Of a stretch of 64,000 nt of DNA, positions 36,095 to 47,066 are shown in pieces (positions within the stretch are counted from its first letter, which is position 1; every line of letters starts with the position of its first letter). The DNA lies in the NCBI GenBank assembly GCA_009760885.1, contig CM019703.1:12143459-12207458 (forward strand), given 5' to 3'. A program made the translations under genes and the position numbers. The notes below the pieces were generated by a model, which was not told where the DNA came from, did not search any database, and was given only the letters and a program-made list of their open reading frames with translations. The stretch comes from Achatina immaculata. Lineage: Eukaryota; Mollusca; Gastropoda; Stylommatophora; Achatinidae.

Positions 36095-36400
36095 AACAGG
36101 GAGAGGCGATATGATCTGTGGCAGGAGAAACAGGGAGAGCTGATATGATCTGTGGCAGGAGAAGCAAGGAGAGGCGATATGATCTGTAGCAGGAGAAACA
36201 GGGAGAGGCGATATGATCTGTGGCAGGAGAAACAGAGAGAGGCGATATGATCTGTGGCAGGAGAAACGGGGAGAGGAGATATGATCCGTGGCAGGAGAAA
36301 CAGAAAGAGGCGATACGATCTGTGGCAGGAGAAACAGAGAGAGGCGATATGATCTGTGGCAGGAGAAACAGAGAGAGGCGATATGATCTGTGGCAGGCAT
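36095..36400. repeat. Minisatellite, 34-bp unit, about 9 copies
   Basis: 'aggagaaacagggagaggcg' plus 'atatgatctgtggc' in tandem. Open frames on both strands over the array are repeat by-products. Confidence 0.92.
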
Positions 36401-37215
36401 AGAAGAAAGTCAGTCACTGAAATGATTTTAAAAAATAACCACAGAAAGAGAAGAGCAAACTATGACTGCCAATGATTATCGGTATGGCAGCCGATGATGA
36501 TGAAAGTTAATTTTTATATGTGGATAGTCAGTTACATAATCTTTATGTGAACGTTAATGTGAGTATGTGTAATGTTTATGGCAGGATTAAGACCCTTAGA
36601 TGCCCCAAACACTTAAAAGATTTTGGTGCCCCTATATATAATTATGTAATTCAAAATATAAACAATAATAAACCATAAAATAAAATGCCTGTGAAAATGA
36701 CATCCCTTGATGAACTAAGCACGTGCTTATTTTCTTTAATGGTTAATCCACCTCTGGTACTGTTACATACAAAAAAAAAATTTACTGTCTGCGGGTTCGC
36801 GAAATAACGTACACACCACGTTGACCTATTTACTCTCACCACGTCAAATTTGACTTATGTGGAAACAGCCAAAACAGTGGATGCAATATGTAGTTTCAAC
36901 TGGACGAGAGAGACCTTCTGGATTATGAAGCCCGCTGAACTCTGAATTATGAAGTCTTCTTATTCCGAACCACTAGTTCAGCTCGAAGCCGACTTTCAAC
37001 ACAGCGTTACCCAAATCCTACAACGTTACGCTGGTTAGCCACCACGAACGATAGTTTGTCTTCTCTTTTAGTCTTGCTGCTTCAAGGGCTCCACCGCATC
37101 ATGCCTCAGAACGGAAGGAAAAGGTTAATGATGAGCAGAACAAGTTATGATAACACCGGGGATGTGAATGATGAAAATAAGACGTAAGATCCAGATGGTA
37201 AGAAAGGAACTAAAG

Positions 37216-37256
37216 AAACATAACATAACATAACATAACATAACATAACATAACAT
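37216..37256. repeat. (AACAT)n microsatellite
   Basis: About eight units. Confidence 0.9.
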
Positions 37257-38879
37257 GCAGAAAAATAAAACTATCACAGGGACAGCAGAGTTAATTTTAT
37301 TTCAGTGGTATGCAAATAAAAAAAAAAGAAACATTAATGTGAACACTAAACAACATTTATAACAAACAAAAAACAAACAAAAATACACAAAAAGTGCTGA
37401 CATTAAAAGTCATGATAAATAAATTTAGAAAGTACAAAAATGTAATAACAAATAAAATATCACTCACAATTACAGCATAATCAAAAGCACTTGAATACGT
37501 AATAACAAATGTAACCAATTCTGTAGTTAATTTTCTGTTGTTGTAGTCCTTTGTTTTATACTAATTTAAAAACTCAGTCCAGCAGCGTAGATCAGGAACA
37601 TTCATTCCTACGTGAAAAGCGCATGTGCGTGATGTGGCTGTGTGGGTGCGCCCGCGCATACTGAGTGCGTTGGGTGGTAGATATAAAGACAGATGACGTT
37701 CATTGCTAAAGAACTACTTTCCAGGAGCTCGCCTGTATACAATTCATTCGTTTTCTTAAACATCCCCACACATATTAGGGCAATTCATTGACCTTTGTTT
37801 TAACCTGACTGATTTGGTGGCAGTTCGCATGTGTGTGTGTGTATTTGTGGGGGTGGGGGGAGGGTACTTTCATAAATGTGGATTTGAAAAAGAAAACAAA
37901 ATGATGCATTTTTTCCAGTATTAAATTGCCAGTTTGCACTGTAGGGAAGTAAAAATAACTGAAATATAATTAAATGAGCACGCGAAATCCAATGTGGCCA
38001 TAAAACACATGTGGTGAGAGACCTTTTACTGTCTGTGCCTTTCATGGAAGGATTATACACATCTTAAAGTATACTTAAAGTATATACAGTGTTTTATTAA
38101 GAATAGCACTGATCCTGAAATATTCTGGAAATAGTCGAACTGTTGAGCCAGGTCGGGACAGACGCCATTTACACTTCTTTTTTTATTTTTGGTTGTCCCC
38201 CCTGGATACTGTCTGAATTATGGAATCACGCAAGGCTTTTGTAACAAAGAACAAGTGAACATGTGTTTCCCGAAAACAAATTATAAAACACTGATGGCAA
38301 GCAATTCTTCATATCTAGACTCAAGGTAGAACTGGCAAGAACTGAGAAAGATAGCCACCGATTGTTATATCAAACGGCAGTTTGACTTCGAATCTTTTCA
38401 ACAATCAGGTAAGTAATACTATAATGTGAAATTTAATATATTCAACAATCATTTAATTAAAACTGGAATCCGAAATTTAGTCCATTTAACATTCATCTGA
38501 CTTAAAATTACAATATGACAATCATTTCATTAAAATCAGAATCTGAAACATAATCTGTCAACGGACAAATAAAGGGTATCTTTAATAATCTGGCCATAGA
38601 ACGGCTCCAAATTGTGTACTAGTAAGCCATTCATCTGGCCTTCATTGACTGATTTGTATCAAACGAGTAATATTAACGCGGAACTAATCATAGAAGAAAA
38701 CAATCTTTTATAATGTCACTGGTTTTTTAAATCTTTTTTTTTTTTCATAAACAAATCTCCCGCAGTTAGATACATTAATTTATGTGCGTATTTGTAAACA
38801 ATGGATAAAATTCAATAGCCTTAGTTTTGTGTTGAGATCTACACTAGACCCGAACGATGGCTCCGAATAAACTGAATAT

Positions 38880-38971
38880 TTACACGCTATCATCCAGATC
38901 TGTCTCAGAACAGGCTATAGAGTCCATACTGACATTGCCAACCAACGACTTCCAATATCTCAACTTCTTAC
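38880..38971 (-). CDS. Alternative TRPC C-terminus by donor read-through
   Basis: If the donor at 38971 is not used, the frame of the upstream exon continues for 30 residues: SKKLRYWKSLVGNVSMDSIA, then an acidic/serine-rich end ETDLDDSV and TAA at 38880-38882. The tail is compact and charged, and ends with Asp at -2 and Val last, resembling a class III PDZ ligand. Minus-strand ATTAAA signals lie near 38587 and 38443. Whether this isoform exists is inference; a plain retained intron is the alternative. Confidence 0.4.
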
Positions 38972-39161
38972 TTGTTGGCTTGGGCTGGTTCGGGTTGGGG
39001 GTCTTCATGCCGTTGTTGCGCAGAATCTCCAGGAGCTCGAAGCGGAAGGAGGACACGTCCTGCTTGAGTTCGTTGATGTCGTCTTCGCTGACGCCCTCGC
39101 CCTTTTGCGATCCCCGCTGCTTCTGCATGATGTACCTCTTTATTAGGTCCCGCATGACAGC
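38972..39161 (-). CDS. TRPC channel exon: conserved C-terminal coiled-coil/CIRB-side segment
   Basis: The acceptor CACATCCAG (AG at 39162-39163) opens the exon in phase 0, directly after the Q of the preceding exon. It encodes AVMRDLIKRYIMQKQ, then EDDINELKQDVSSFRFELLE and a Pro-rich end (NPNQPKPT). The 'L(I/V)KRY' and 'ELKQDISSFRYE' motifs are typical of TRPC4/5 and insect TRP channels. The segment lies in the cytosol; in the family it forms helices joining the subunits and binds calmodulin/IP3-receptor peptides nearby. The donor ACAA|GTAAGA leaves phase 1. A 29-bp minisatellite lies about 140 bp upstream in the intron. Confidence 0.9.
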
Positions 39162-39299
39162 CTGGATGTGAGACAGTCGGTATATGATTACTGATAAATC
39201 AGCACAACCAAGGTGAGGTTTTTTTTAAAATAGTGACACTCCTCGTGTCAGAAGACCGCTTTTTAACCATAGAATTGTTTCTTTTTTTTCTGTTTCATA

Positions 39300-39935
39300 A
39301 CAAAGGAGAACGCGTCTTGTCATTGTTAAGAAGGGATAACAAGTCTTGTCATTGTTAAGAAAGGAGAACGCTTTTTGTCTTTGTTAAGAAAGGATCACAC
39401 GTCTTGTCATTGTTAAGAAAGGATCACACGTCTTGTCATTGTTAAGAAAGGAGAACAAGTCTTGTCATTGTTAAGAAAGGAGAACAGGTCTTGCCATTGT
39501 TAAGAAAGGAGAACATGTCTTGTCATTGCTAAGAAAGGAGAACAGGTCTTGCTATTGTTAAGAAAGGAGAATAGGTCTTGTCATTGTTAAGAAAGGAGAA
39601 CAAGTCTTGTCATTGTTAAGAAAGGAGAACAAGTCTTGTCATTGTTAAGAAAGGAGAACAGGTCTTGTCATTGTTAAGAAAGGAGAATAGGTCTTGTCAT
39701 GGTTAAGAAAGGAGAATAGGTCTTGTCATGGTTAAGAAAGGATCACACGTCTTGTCATTGTTAAGAAAGGATCACACGTCTTGTCCTTGTTAAGAAAGGA
39801 TCACACGTCTTGTCATTGTTAAGAAAGGAGAACGCTTTTTGTCACTGATAAGAAAGGAGAACAGGTCTTGTCATTGTTAAGAAAAGAGAACAAGTCTTGT
39901 CACTGATAAGAAAGGAGAACAGGTCTTGACATCGT
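39300..39935. repeat. Minisatellite, 29-bp unit, about 22 copies
   Basis: 'gttaagaaaggagaacaggt' plus 'cttgtcatt', with subtypes ('gatcacacgtc', 'gagaacgcttttt'). Located in the TRPC intron between exons 41276 and 39161. Confidence 0.95.
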
Positions 39936-40074
39936 TTCACTAAGGTAAGGCAAAATGTAAAGCTAACCCTAAAATGCCAAACAGGTACGTATGACTATAC
40001 TGCTGATGCTTGTATTTTCCTGTCAACATACAAGGGATGGCAAAGGAGTCAGCGTCACGCTTGTTCTCCCTCAT

Positions 40075-40195
40075 TTCCCCAGCACCAAGATGGATCAGCT
40101 GCCCATTTCTACAACTGTTTGACAGAGGAAAGTGCAGCCGGACTTGATCAGCCACCAGCGCCGAGAGACTGGTGCACTAACCACAACTCTACTCA
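40075..40195 (-). mobile_element. tRNA-derived SINE head, minus orientation
   Basis: On the minus strand a possible A box (GGTTAGTGCACCAGTC) precedes a B-box-like GATCAAGTCCGGC. It resembles the copies at 40785-40945 and 60270-60445. Confidence 0.5.
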
Positions 40196-40379
40196 CGTAC
40201 CAATTGTTGGAATCAACTCCAGCTTTTTTCTGTCAGATGGGCCCAGGAGAAGAACAAATCTAGCACAGCTGCAAGTCACTCCACTTACCATTAACGTACC
40301 TTCTCCTCCTAGGTTTTTGTCAGCATTTAGTCTCATTGCTTCTGACTCTCCCGAGCCACCAATTAAAACGTGGATTTGA

Positions 40380-40490
40380 CAAATAGACAGACAGACAGAC
40401 ATACAAACAGACGGGCAAGCAGACATGCGGATAGATGTACGGGTGTTTAGGCAGAGAAGCAGGCAAACAGACACACAGATGGATAGTTCA
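40380..40490. repeat. (CAGA)-type simple repeat, imperfect
   Basis: 'agacagacagac', 'aacagacgggcaag' and 'aacagacacacagat' in loose tandem. Confidence 0.7.
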
Positions 40491-40784
40491 TGATTAGATG
40501 GATAAATACAGATACAAATAGCAGGACATAATGAAGATAGCTCACGAGATAACAAGACGCCATAATTGATTAACTAGATAGTGAAATGGAAAGAAACACA
40601 GATCGATAGGTACATTTTTGTGAGAAAATACAGAAAACTGACAGATATAATAGTTGCCAAGTGGTAGCAACAATCTGACATATATAGAGAGAATTTTTTT
40701 AAAGGTACTCTGTTATGCATTACAGGTGCTTTGGAATATAAATTCAATGCCCATACTTTCCTTAAACGGACAGTAGACTAGAGG

Positions 40785-40945
40785 GTGAAGTGGTCACTAC
40801 CACGCTTGACTGCTTTTCCTTCCTCACCTCCAGAGGAGCCAGGTATCCATTTCTGCAGGTAAGTGTCTGGAGCGACTCCGGCCAGACTTGAATCACCAAC
40901 ATCCGAGCCAGAGGCGACTACACTAACTACTACACAGTCAGGATT
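40785..40945 (-). mobile_element. tRNA-derived SINE, minus orientation
   Basis: On the minus strand GTAGTTAGTGTAGTCGCC (A-box region) is followed by GGTGATTCAAGTCTGG (B box) and a body containing 'ggtacc/gatacctggc'-like words. The A-B spacing is tRNA-like. Confidence 0.6.
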
Positions 40946-41099
40946 TCACTAGATAGATATGTGTAAGTGAACTGTTCAAGGGAAACGTTAACAAGTAACA
41001 AAACAAACTCAAACGTCCCGTTAAATGCTGGTAAAAGCAGTCTTTTAAAAATAGATTTTAAACACGTAAGTATAGGTATTAAGTTAGCAGATCAAACAT

Positions 41100-41265
41100 A
41101 CAAGAAGAAGAAGAAGAAAAGGAAGAAGAACAAGAAAAGGAAAGAGAGATAAGAAGCAGAAGAAAAAGAAAGAAGAAGAAGAAGAGGAAAGAAGGAAAGA
41201 AAGAAAGAAAGAAAAAGAAGAAGAAGAAGAAGGGAGATGAAGAAATAATAATAATAATAATGAAG
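41100..41265. repeat. (AAG)n/(ATA)n purine-rich tract next to a donor
   Basis: Imperfect AAG, GAAA and AATA runs; on the transcribed strand this gives a long pyrimidine tract starting about 10 bp after the exon's donor. Confidence 0.85.
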
Positions 41266-41275
41266 AAATGCGTAC

Positions 41276-41317
41276 CTGATAGCGGATCTCTTTCTCGTTG
41301 ATCTTTTTCACAATTTT
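41276..41317 (-). CDS. TRPC channel micro-exon, 42 bp
   Basis: Between acceptor TGTTTCAG (41318-41320) and donor TATCAG|GTACGC lie exactly 14 codons, KIVKKINEKEIRYQ, in phase 0 on both sides. It joins the exon at 42560 to that at 39161 and corresponds to the basic linker before the 'VIRNLVKRY' helix of TRPC4/5. As it is symmetric, skipping it would keep the frame. Confidence 0.85.
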
Positions 41318-41439
41318 CTGAAACACAGGATAGGGTTGTAATACAAGAGGGAAATAACGTTAGCGTCTCAGATCAGCAGCAGGTAATAACAACATTGTAC
41401 AAAGAGGTTCCACTTTCAGTGCCATATAAACGCACGCAC

Positions 41440-41475
41440 GCACACACGCACACACACACACACAAACACACGGCA
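41440..41475. repeat. (CA)n microsatellite
   Basis: Mixed CA/CGCA units. Confidence 0.8.
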
Positions 41476-42159
41476 GTTATAAACCAGGGGAGGAAAAAGC
41501 TGTCCGACTAGGCAATCAGTGACTCATAAGCTAGCATCAGAATTGGCCAACCATGGCTGACTAAGACCGTGTCCCATCTCTTCACTGGTACCCTCAGTAA
41601 CAGGCCTAGTTTGGCTAATGAGACAGGGATCGCCATAGTCCCCATGGTAGTGGAGTCTGTTAAAGAAGTATACCACATTTTCTGCTTTTTAGCTGCACTC
41701 AGGACTGAAAAAAAAAGAACCGCCGTAACTCGTTACCAGAGCGACACGACGCTGTGTCTAGACAGCTTCACTGCAAAGAACACCAGCTCGCAGCTCCAGG
41801 GAGAAGAAGAAAATTAGTACAAATGTACCAACTAAATACACATATAAATCAGGCTATAAACACTCAATGTGTTAGTCACCGTGTCCGCACAAATACATTT
41901 TGGCACATAAAAATAACGCTCATGAAATCGTCAACTAATACATCACTTAGCTAATCAAGTAACAATCTTATGGAATGTCCGGAATAGAAAGTTCTATGGA
42001 AAAAAAGGCATGTCAGGCAGGACTGCGTGCCCAATTCTTCACCCTTGAACAATAAAAGTTAGCTCGTTGTCTTAAACTTGTTAGTCAATAAATCAATCAA
42101 ATAAAGTCCTATCCATATAAGATCCTGTCCATATAAGGTCCCGCACACCTCTCTCTCTG
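41476..42159. other. TRPC intron, nothing firm
   Basis: 41530-41680 may be a decayed retroposon 5' part, and 41740-41820 shares words with 62200-62260, but neither can be assigned. Confidence 0.3.
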
Positions 42160-42415
42160 AACCTTAAGTGCCCAGGGCGCATGGGGCTTCCGCAAGGGTT
42201 TTCCACAAATGCCTGTCCTTCGCCTTTTTTTCTGCTCTTGCCCAGGTGAGCCCTCTATTGTTCAACATCCTTTCTGTTGTTCTTCTCCATGTCTCTTTTG
42301 GTCTACCCTTACTTCTATTCCCCTGTGGCGTCCATCTTAGTGCTATTTTTGGTAGTGAGTTGTCAGTCATTCTGAGCACATGTCCCAACCTGTACACCTG
42401 CATTTCATTAAATAA
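42160..42415 (-). mobile_element. LINE 3' end fragment
   Basis: The minus strand encodes MQVYRLGHVLRMTDNSLPKI, ALRWTPQGNRSKGRPKETWR and RGLTWARAEKKAKDRHLWKT. This is the C-terminal tail (GH..R, PQG.R..GRP..TWRR) of a non-LTR polyprotein from a family different from B, C and D. Confidence 0.8.
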
Positions 42416-42559
42416 ATCAATTGCTGGCCAGGAAATTAGTCATCAGAAAGATCCAACATCACAGTCAACTATTATCAAAGTATTAACTAAAACAACTAAC
42501 GGATGAGACAAACGACAACCAAGCAACACAACAAATGACATCCAAGCAACACAACAAAC

Positions 42560-42760
42560 CTTGATGCTCTGCCACCTGTTGTGCTTCTGTTGGTTGGAAC
42601 AGAAGCAAGAGCACAGCTTCGTCTTGCACCATACCACGATGTAGTAGAAGGTCTTCGGGCTGGGGATGACGTTAAACGGAGGTGGAAGAGTTCCGCTGTC
42701 CTCGAAATAACTGATCCACAGCTTGGACCGGGCAAATTTCCACTCTTCGTCCGCTTGACT
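42560..42760 (-). CDS. TRPC channel exon: TRP box and proline-rich segment
   Basis: A 201-bp, phase-0 exon (67 codons) between the acceptor CATGTCAG and donor ATCAAG|GTTTGT. It begins [26 protein letters not shown] is the TRP box just after the sixth helix, which couples the helix bundle to the gate. [16 protein letters not shown] follows, the proline-rich motif diagnostic of TRPC. The end is Cys/Lys-rich ([20 protein letters not shown]). Joined to the exon at 47058, the spacing between SYQLI and W is seven residues, the same as in TRPC4/5. Confidence 0.95.
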
Positions 42761-43024
42761 CTGACATGAGGAGAAAAAAATCAGAAAAAAAGAAAATACT
42801 TATTCAGGAAACAAGTTTTAAGACACTGCACATGATGGTGGTAACACGAAGAAGTACCTCTGCCAGTTCTTACGCCAATGCTAAGAGATCAGATTCTGCC
42901 TGGCTTCCACGAGTGCTAACAGGACAAAGCCTAACTAGTGAGATTGGTGCAGCGAATGCAGTTGTGAGGTTTACTATTGTCTTATAGGGTACTTTAATTA
43001 ACTTGAGTTGTGTCTCAGTGTTTT

Positions 43025-43675
43025 CTAGCGGTCATGTCTTGAGGGAGTGCCAGTTGAGGAAGTAGAGTATTTCAGAATAGTGGATAAATACGGGGGAACG
43101 GAAAAGGATGTTAAAGCTAGAATAACCAAAGCCGGGACAGTATTTATCCAACTTAACAAAATATGGTCATCTAAGAACATCAAAACAAGAACCAAACTTA
43201 CATGTTTCAAGACAAACGTAAAGACTGTTCTACTATATGGTTCAGAGACATGGGTTATGACCAAGGCAGTACAACAGAGGATACAAACATTCATGAACTA
43301 CTACTGCTTGAGGTGGATTTTAAACATTAAATGGCAGGAAAAGATCAGGAACGAGGAGGTCTGGGAAAGGGCAGGACAAGAGCCTATTAACCTACAAATC
43401 ATGTCTAGGAAGTGGAGGTGGATTAGCCACACTCTGAAGAAACCTGACACCAGCATAGCAAGACAGGCACTGACAATGGAATCCTCAAGGAAATAGAAAA
43501 CTAGGAAGACCTAGACTTACTTGGAGAAGGGAAATTATGACAGCGCTCAGAGACAAGGGATGCACATGGAAGAAGCAGAGAATAATTCTGAGAACAGGGA
43601 TGACTGGAGAGCCTTTATCCGTGGCCTGTGCTCTCAAAGAAGTGAAAGGCGATGATGATGATGATGATGATGTGT
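43025..43675 (+). mobile_element. LINE 3' end (family B) with (GAT)n tail
   Basis: The translation gives VEYFRIVDKYGGTEKDVKAR, TVLLYGSETWVMTKAVQQRI, WERAGQEPINLQIMSRKWRW, ISHTLKKPDTSIARQAL, then stops and DDWRAFIRGLCSQRSERR. Preserved YGSETW and GQEP motifs mark the post-RT region of a non-LTR element. It ends in (GATGAT)n at 43650-43672 and is 5'-truncated. Confidence 0.85.
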
Positions 43676-43714
43676 CCATGACATAGCCAGCATCATTATC
43701 AGTCGGAAAAAGAA

Positions 43715-44210
43715 CAAAATGTTTACTCCGAAAACAAAATATAATAACAGGAAAAAGAGCAAAATGTTTACCCTGAAAACAGAATATAATAACAGGAAGA
43801 AGAGCAAAATGTTTACTCTGAAAACAAAATATAATAACAGGAAGAAGAGCAAAATGTTTACGCTGAAAACAAAATATAATAACAGGAAAAAGAGCAAAAT
43901 GTTTACTCTGAAAACAAAATATAATAACAGGAAGAAGAGCAAAATGTTTACGCTGAAAACAAAATATAATAACAGGAAAAAGAACAAAATGTTTACTCCG
44001 AAAACAAAATATAATAACAGGAAAAAGAGCAAAATGTTTACTCTGAAAACAAAATATAATAACAGGAAGAAGAGCAAAATGTTTACGCTGAAAACAAAAT
44101 ATAATAACAGGAAAAAGAACAAAATGTTTACTCTGAAAACAGAATATAATAACAGGAAGAAGAGCAAAATGTTTACGCTGAAAACAAAATATAATAACAA
44201 GAAGAAGAGG
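43715..44210. repeat. Minisatellite, 45-bp unit, 11 copies
   Basis: Each unit is 'aaaatgtttactctgaaaac' then 'aaaatataataacaggaaga' then 'agagc'. As 45 is divisible by three, the array is open on both strands; the + strand frame reads MFTLKTKYNNRKKSK over and over. Neighbouring sequence gives no start, splice site or promoter, so I treat it as non-coding intron DNA. Confidence 0.95.
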
Positions 44211-44499
44211 CTGATGTGTATTTTATAAAAAGAAGTCCTCTAGAACAGTGCCTCAAAGATTATATTACAATAAAGACAGTTTTGTTGCTCAGAAAACATT
44301 ACCGGACATAAAATTTTAATCACAAGTAAATACGGATCTTCTCACAACACAGCATCTCAAAAGACACAGTTTTAATGGACTGACATTTAAACTAAATCGA
44401 TCGTGGACAGTTTTCCATGCATAGAACATTAGGCTTGAAACCTGGTGTCGCCTTTCTCAAGTCGGTCTCGCCGTGAAGATGAGAAACCAGCGCATGATG

Positions 44500-45875
44500 T
44501 ACATGTGGATATCAACATCAGTGGTTTCCAAACCTTTCTAAATTTTTTTTTTAGCGCTATCCTAAACCAGCAGATGATGTACAATGTGGATATCAACATC
44601 AGTGGTTTCCAAATCTTTTTTTTTTTTGTGTGCGCGATCTTAAATCAGCACATGACGTACATGTGGATATTAGCAACAGTGGTTTCTAAACCATGTACAT
44701 GTCGATATAAACATCAGGGCTTTCCAAACATTATTTTTTAGCGCGACCCTAAACCAGCACATACCAAACCTATTTTTGTGTGTGTGTGCGCGACCTTAAA
44801 CCAGTACATGCCAAACCTTTTTTTGTGTGCGCGATCCTAAACCAGTACATGCTAAACCTTTTTTTTGTGTGCGTGACCCTAAACCAGCACATGCCAAACT
44901 ATTTTTGTGTGCGCGACCCTAAACCAGTACATGCCAAACCTTTTTTTTGCGTGCGCGACATTAAACCAGCACATACCAAACCTTTTTTTGTGTGTGCGCG
45001 CGACCCTAAACCAGCACATACCAAACCTCTTTTTTTGTGTATGCGCGACCCTAAACCAGCATATACCAAACCTTTTGTGTGTGTGTGTGCACGTGACCTT
45101 AAACCAGTACATGCCAAACCTTTTTTGGTGTGCGCGACCCTAAACCAGTACATGCCAAACCTTTTTTTGTGTGCGTGACCCTAAACCAGCACATGCTAAA
45201 CCTTTTTTTGTGTGCGCGACCTTAAACCAGTACATACCAAACCTTTTTTTTGTATGCGCAACCCTAAACCAGCACATACCAAACCTTTTTTTTTGTATGC
45301 GCGACCCTAAACCAGTACATACCAAACCTTTTTTTTTGTATGCGCGACCCTAAACCAGCACATACCAAACCTTTTTTTTTTTGTATGCTTGACCCTAAAC
45401 CAGCACATACCAAACCTTTTTTTTTTGTATGCGCGACCCTAAACCAGTACATGCCAAAACTTTTGTGTGTGTGCGCGACCCTAAACCAGCACATATCAAA
45501 ACTTTTTTTTGTGTGTGCACGACCCTAAACCAGCACATGCCAAACCTTTTTTTTTTGTGCGCGACCCTAAACCAGCACATGCCAAACCTTTTTGTGTGTG
45601 TGTGCGCGACCCTAAACCAGCATATGCCAAAACTTTTGTGTGTGTGTGCGCGCGACCCTAAACCAGCACATGCCGAACCTTTTTTGTGTGTGTGTGTGCG
45701 CGCGACCCTAAACCAGCACATGCCAAACCTTTTTTTGTGTGTGTGCGCGACCGTAAACCAGCACGTGCCAAAACTATTTTTTTGTGTGCGCGACCCTAAA
45801 CCTGCACATGATGTATATGTGGATATAAATATCAGTGGTTCCCAAAACTTTTTTTGAGCGTGACCCTAAACCAGC
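44500..45875. repeat. Complex minisatellite with hAT-like unit, about 25 short and several long units
   Basis: At both edges (44500-44760 and 45795-45875) the unit is long (about 75-85 bp) and includes 'cagtggtttccaaacctttt' followed by 'gcgcgaccctaaaccagcac' and 'atgatgtacatgtggatat'. In the middle about 25 units of 42-48 bp lack the 'gatgtacatgtgg...cagtggttt' part, so 'cacatg' joins directly to 'ccaaacc'. T-run and GT-run lengths vary between units. Open frames over it are by-products. Confidence 0.93.
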
Positions 45876-45954
45876 AATGCTACGTGACCAGTAACATACG
45901 AAAAAGATTTTTTTTAATGCTGAAAGTCAACAAAATTATTAAATCGTAGCGAAC

Positions 45955-46205
45955 GTGGTTTCTTTTATTTTAATGTGTAGGTTTGAAAACATAAAGTAGG
46001 CATGCAGGTTTGAAAACATAAAGTAGATATGCAGATTTTGAAACATAAAGTAGACATGTAGGCTCAAAAACTTAAAGTAGATGTGTATGTTTGAAAACAT
46101 AAAGTAGATATCATGGTTCGAAAACACAAAGTTAAAATTTAGGTCTGAAAGCATAAAGTAGATGTTTAGGTTTGAAAACATAAAGTAGATGTAAGTTTGA
46201 AAATA
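45955..46205. repeat. Minisatellite, about 27-bp unit, 9 copies
   Basis: 'aaaacataaagtagatatgc' plus 'aggtttg', with variation. Confidence 0.88.
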
Positions 46206-46419
46206 TGAAGTAGGATTTCCCTAAAATCTTCTAATTTGATTTTTTAAAAATGTATTTTAACTTATTCTTTCTTTCTTTCGTTCTTTTTATATCTTCTGGT
46301 GACCCTACCTTACATCACTGGCGAACATAATTTGTTTTGTGACCTGAGGCTGAAAATTGAGAATGATATTCTTGTTGCGATCTCACTAGAACTGCCAATC
46401 TTGTAGGAATAAGGCTTAC

Positions 46420-47066
46420 GTAGACTAGATTGTAGAGACACAATTTACATAGATTAGACTGTAGATACAAACCTTACGCAGATTAGATTGTAAAGACAAA
46501 ATTTGCGTAGATTCGATTGTAGAGACACAACTTTCGTAGATTAGATTGTAGGGACAAGTCTTAAGTAGATTAACTTGTAGGGACAAGACTTAAGTAGAAT
46601 AGATTGTAGGGGCAGGGCTTATGTAGAAAAGATTGTTGGGGTAAGACTTACGTAGATTTGATTGTAGGGACAAGACTTACTTAGAGTAGATTGTAGAGAC
46701 AAGGCTTACGTAGAGTAGATTGTAGGGACAAGGCTTAAGTAGATTAGATTGTAGAGACAAGGCTTAAGTAGATTAGATTGTACGGACAAGGCTTAAGTAG
46801 ATTAGATTGTCGGGACAAGGCTTAAGTAGTTTAGATTGTAGGGACAATGCTTACGTAGATTAGATTGTAGAAACAAGACTTAAGTAGATTAGATTGTAGG
46901 GACAAGGCTTAAGTAGATTGCACTGTAGGGACAAGACTTATGTAGATTAGATTGTAGGAACAAGAATTACGTAGATTAGATTGTATGGACAAGACTTACA
47001 TAGATTAGACTTTAGGGACAAGACTTACGTAGTTTAGATTGTAGGGACAAGACTTACGTAGATTAG
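46420..47066. repeat. Minisatellite, 29-bp unit, about 22 copies, containing the exon donor
   Basis: 'gacaagacttacgtagatta' plus 'gattgtagg' repeats head to tail. Its last unit runs into the exon at 47058: on the minus strand CTAATCTAC|GTAAGTC of the exon/intron junction is part of the repeat unit. Copies nearest the exon keep GTAAGT; distant ones often have TTAAGC. Confidence 0.95.

Larger units (their letters stand above)
19738..38971 (-). other. Large TRPC intron, about 19.2 kb
   Basis: Bounded by the donor GTAAGA at 38971 and the acceptor CAG at 19738-19740; both phases agree. It hosts the 23470-26727 transposon nest, two RTE pieces, LINE remnants, SINEs and several arrays listed separately. 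The stretches 19738-20590, 21274-21760, 22301-23147, 27201-29771, 29836-31214, 35001-36094 and 36401-38580 hold no gene that I can support. Confidence 0.65.
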
